NCBI GenBank assembly: GCA_937934705.1
Contig: CALGYY010000175.1
Coordinates: 1-16,305 of the forward strand
Reading direction: 5' to 3'
DNA length: 16,305 bases
Origin: an uncultured Bacteroidota bacterium
Lineage (GTDB): Bacteria > Bacteroidota > Bacteroidia > Bacteroidales > CAIWKO01
Shown here: positions 13,927-16,305 of the stretch, in pieces
Layout of the letters: every line of letters begins with the position of its first letter
Position numbering within the stretch: the stretch's first letter is position 1
Program-made: the position numbers and the translations under genes
The notes under the pieces: generated by a model
Database searches by the model: none
Told to the model about the DNA's origin: nothing
The model's input: only the letters and a program-made list of their open reading frames with translations

Positions 13927-14526
13927 ATGGAAAAGAACTTTAGTTTGCGGAAATTTCTGCTTTACGTTTTAATCTTTGCGCTGGTGCTGAGCGCGGGTGC
14001 AGGTATTGTGGTTCTTCTTATAGGATCCTGGGGTGAATATGAGGAGAAGGTCCTGCTGACTACCGGGTCACTTGGTATGTATTCCATCTTTGCATTGAGC
14101 TGTTCACTTCTCTACGACAGAGGGCGTTACAAGGCATTTGCGCTGGCAGGCCCCCTGGTCTCTGCACTGGGATATTTGCTGATGCTTGTTCTGATCTGGG
14201 GTGAGCGCGACAGCGTGGAAGTGTTGTGGAAGTACGAGGGAAGCCTCGGCATCGCCGCATTCACACTGGCCCACAGCTGCCTTCTGCTTCTTTTGGTCCC
14301 ACGGCATGCTCTGGTGCGATGGCTCCTCAGCTTAACTCTGTTCTTTAATGCCTGTTTCGCTCTGCTTTGCATCATCATTCTGCTGACTGAATATGATGGT
14401 GAGAATGATTTCTGGTACCGCCTCATCGGAATCTTTGCCATACTGGGTGTTCTGGGGACTATCCTGACGCCCTTGATTCACCGCTTTGTGATTCCTGCAC
14501 CAGATAAAGGACCTGAGGCAGGATAA
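13927..14526 (+). CDS. Six-helix integral membrane protein of unknown function
   Basis: I do not recognise a family. The 199-aa product has no signal peptide and six predicted membrane helices, at about 10-32, 42-63, 69-91, 105-124, 130-153 and 163-187. The loops are short, with charged ones after helices 1, 3 and 5. No catalytic or metal motif stands out. An even helix count with positively charged ends near residues 2-9 and 186-194 suggests both termini are cytoplasmic. It begins 34 bp after the J-domain gene but has its own -7 box, so it may be transcribed separately. ATG is the only start that keeps the first helix complete. Confidence 0.75.
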   Translation: MEKNFSLRKFLLYVLIFALVLSAGAGIVVLLIGSWGEYEEKVLLTTGSLGMYSIFALSCSLLYDRGRYKAFALAGPLVSALGYLLMLVLIWGERDSVEVLWKYEGSLGIAAFTLAHSCLLLLLVPRHALVRWLLSLTLFFNACFALLCIIILLTEYDGENDFWYRLIGIFAILGVLGTILTPLIHRFVIPAPDKGPEAG

Positions 14527-14532
14527 TGGGAT

Positions 14533-14563
14533 TTTGTTTATTTCCCTAAAAAAAGTATTTTTA
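14533..14563 (+). promoter_or_regulatory. Promoter candidate for the leucine-rich-repeat gene
   Basis: TTTG at 14533-14536 is followed by exactly 19 nt and TATTTTTA at 14556-14563. The second box matches TAnnTTTG except at the last base. The ATG is 17 nt downstream. This is the only promoter candidate here with both elements at the standard spacing. Confidence 0.55.
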
Positions 14564-14580
14564 CCCCAAATTTATTCAGC

Positions 14581-15900
14581 ATGAAAAAATTTCTCAGCCT
14601 GATCCTCTTGTTGTGGATGTTTCCTGCGTGGTCACAATTACCGATGAAGACAGAAGAGGCCCTGCGCGATTATCCCACCTACAGAACCACTGTTAAAATC
14701 CCTGTGGACAGTGTTTATAAAATGACCCTGGAGAATCCGGGCCTGCTGCCCGAGGATTTCGACAAGTTCAAGTATATGCAGAAACTGTGTCTGTTTGGTA
14801 ATGACTATGATTATGATTTCTATCAGTTACCTGGTTATTTCTTCAGTTTTGAAAACCTCACCCATCTGACCATTGCCAATACCGACCTGACCACTCTGAA
14901 CAAGAATATCGCGAAGTTTGAGAACCTGCAAAGCCTCAGTCTGGCCAATAACAACCTCGTGGCTTTGCCTGCTGAGCTGGCCGATATTGAAGACCTGCGC
15001 TCCCTGGTAATCGACAACAACATTAAGAAGATTCCGCCCAGCCGTTCTCTGACTCATCTGGAAATCATTTTTGAAACCAACGTAGGTCAGGACAGCGGCA
15101 CGATTCCACAGGGAATTCCTGAACTCCGAAAACTGAAATCACTGACCCTGAATTCAGAACTTACGCTGATTAATATTCCCCAGATGATTAGTATTATCAA
15201 GGGTTTGCCTGCACTTGAAGAGCTTACTTTTATTGATCCGAACCTGGACGAGGAGGACCTTAAGGCACTGAGTGGTATCAAGAAGATCACCAGACTGCAT
15301 TTGCCGGCTATTCTGGTTGACCCGGAAGTGATGAAAGGATTTTCTCATCTGAAAGAATTTTCATTTGGTAAATATCTAAATACTGAAGCTGTATCAAGAA
15401 CAAAATTCTGGACGACCATCCTTGCTTTCCCCGATCTTGAGCAAGTCTCCACAACCTTTGAATTCCAGGACACCAACTTCTACCATCAACTGAAGAAACT
15501 GAACCTGACGCTGAATCTCGATCGGGGACTACAGGAGCAGTTTGCTGCGATTAAGAATCTGCCTTCGCTTAATATGCTGACACTTCCGCGCTCCTCCACA
15601 GTTCCCCGTAATATGGGTGAGTTAAGTACAGTGAAGGTGGTGGATCTGACTGACCTTTACGGAATTGATTTCTCCATTGTTTTTGGCTACCTGATGCTGG
15701 TGCCAAGCCTCGAAAAGATTATCGTTTCCAATGACCAGTTCACGGTTTTTCCTCCTGAAACAGTGAAATTCAAGCACTTGAAAGAGATGGAGGTCATCAA
15801 TATTGAGCATGGTATGTTCCAGGCTATTACAGAGAAAGAGAAGAACAGAGCGAAGAAACTGTTGCCTGATTGTAAATTCACGTTTGTGGAAATGTTCTGA
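14581..15900 (+). CDS. Secreted leucine-rich-repeat protein
   Basis: A 439-aa exported protein with a signal peptide ending near PAWSQ (residue 19) and leucine-rich repeats through most of its length. The clearest units are LTHLTIANTDL, LQSLSLANNNLVALP and LRSLVIDNN, giving LxxLxLxxN at about 97-145. More degenerate units follow, such as LKSLTLNSEL, LEELTFIDPNL and ITRLHLP, with a final LEKIIVSNDQFTVFP unit. The C-terminus has no type IX sorting domain and no membrane anchor, so it is probably periplasmic or released. Such repeats usually mediate protein binding; no enzyme domain is visible. It has its own promoter candidate and ends before a strong bidirectional terminator, so it is probably monocistronic. 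Confidence 0.85.
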   Translation: MKKFLSLILLLWMFPAWSQLPMKTEEALRDYPTYRTTVKIPVDSVYKMTLENPGLLPEDFDKFKYMQKLCLFGNDYDYDFYQLPGYFFSFENLTHLTIANTDLTTLNKNIAKFENLQSLSLANNNLVALPAELADIEDLRSLVIDNNIKKIPPSRSLTHLEIIFETNVGQDSGTIPQGIPELRKLKSLTLNSELTLINIPQMISIIKGLPALEELTFIDPNLDEEDLKALSGIKKITRLHLPAILVDPEVMKGFSHLKEFSFGKYLNTEAVSRTKFWTTILAFPDLEQVSTTFEFQDTNFYHQLKKLNLTLNLDRGLQEQFAAIKNLPSLNMLTLPRSSTVPRNMGELSTVKVVDLTDLYGIDFSIVFGYLMLVPSLEKIIVSNDQFTVFPPETVKFKHLKEMEVINIEHGMFQAITEKEKNRAKKLLPDCKFTFVEMF

Positions 15901-15919
15901 TCATTACGGGCATCACGGT

Positions 15920-15961
15920 AAAGAAAAAGGGGCTGTCACAATGAGCAGCCCCTTTTTCTTT
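15920..15961. terminator. Bidirectional intrinsic terminator between convergent genes
   Basis: A 16-bp perfect stem pairs AAAGAAAAAGGGGCTG (15920-15935) with its exact complement at 15946-15961, around a 10-nt loop. The GC-rich top and A/T-rich base give a T-run in the RNA on either strand. It lies 19 nt after the leucine-rich-repeat gene and 14 nt after the leftward gene, so it serves both. Confidence 0.93.
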
Positions 15962-15975
15962 GTGAGTCAGGGAAC

Positions 15976-16305
15976 TTACATTCGGATAAAGCGTCCGGTC
16001 GCAGATTTCCCGGAGGTCTGGATACGGATGAAGTATAGTCCTTTGCTGAGTGTACTTACATCGATCTCCGTCATCAGATCCTTTGGTGCAAGCCTTTGAA
16101 GCACCAGTCCCCTGCTGTCCAGAATTTCTATCGATTGCGGGATACAGCCTGTACTGATATGAATGAAATCGCTGGCAGGGTTAGGCCAGATCTCAATCCC
16201 GCTGAGGTTCCCGCCGGATATTCCGCTGGTATTCACTACCACAACACTATCGGTATAACCGGCGTAACAGGTTCCCCCGTCGTTGATCTCGAGGTAAACA
16301 TAGAA
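15976..16305 (-). CDS. C-terminal end of a type IX-secreted protein (sorting domain type A)
   Basis: Only the last 109 codons are in the window; the frame stays open to the right edge. It starts within a beta-rich segment (YVYLEINDGG) that resembles the end of an Ig/PKD-like domain. A short linker of Gly, Ser and Asn follows, then the sorting domain. That domain has IEIWPNPASDFIHI, a central IEILDSRGLVLQ strand pair, IDVSTLSKGLYFIRIQT and the basic end GRFIRM, which is the standard layout of T9SS type A domains. These domains direct transport across the outer membrane by PorU/PorV-type machinery and are usually removed. The cargo's function cannot be judged from this fragment. Confidence 0.92.
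   Translation of the reverse strand, partial: FYVYLEINDGGTCYAGYTDSVVVVNTSGISGGNLSGIEIWPNPASDFIHISTGCIPQSIEILDSRGLVLQRLAPKDLMTEIDVSTLSKGLYFIRIQTSGKSATGRFIRM

Overview
The window looks like ordinary chromosome from a member of the Bacteroidota that uses a type IX secretion system. Base composition appears to be a little under 50% GC by eye. Three things point to this phylum. First, the proteins themselves: a Bacteroidota-style DnaA, a long Lgt, and an OmpA/TPR/propeller protein with the domain order of PorE. Second, a C-terminal type IX sorting domain at the right edge. Third, repeated matches to the Bacteroidota promoter -7 consensus TAnnTTTG lying 16-24 nt before gene starts. The order within the phylum cannot be fixed from this sequence.

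Left part (1-9672), all minus strand. It runs, from low to high coordinates: the N-terminal three quarters of dnaA (cut by the window edge); a two-gene secreted 5'-nucleotidase, in which a lipoprotein carrying the substrate-binding domain is followed, with an 11-bp overlap, by a Tat-exported catalytic metallophosphatase; lgt with its own promoter; and a tight series transcribed folD - queE - PorE-like ompA gene - mtaB - small Cys-rich secreted protein. The last series mixes folate one-carbon metabolism, two anticodon-loop tRNA modification enzymes (queuosine and ms2t6A) and a cell-envelope protein.

Middle and right part (9860-15900), plus strand. ffh (SRP GTPase) starts divergently from folD. 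It is followed after 13 bp by a secreted M6-like zinc protease with a C-terminal octapeptide-repeat solenoid, then after 18 bp by a membrane-anchored J-domain protein. Next, each with its own promoter candidate, come a six-helix membrane protein and a secreted leucine-rich-repeat protein. A strong bidirectional terminator (16-bp perfect stem) separates this rightward block from a leftward gene whose C-terminal type IX sorting domain is all that is visible.

No tRNA, rRNA, CRISPR, insertion sequence, phage gene or integrase was seen, and nothing indicates a defence island or recent transfer. The points most worth a second look are a DnaA Walker A motif lacking its first glycine, a perfect 9-bp inverted repeat just upstream of dnaA, the split nucleotidase whose halves carry different export signals, the octad-repeat protease downstream of ffh, and the Cys-rich secreted orphan protein.
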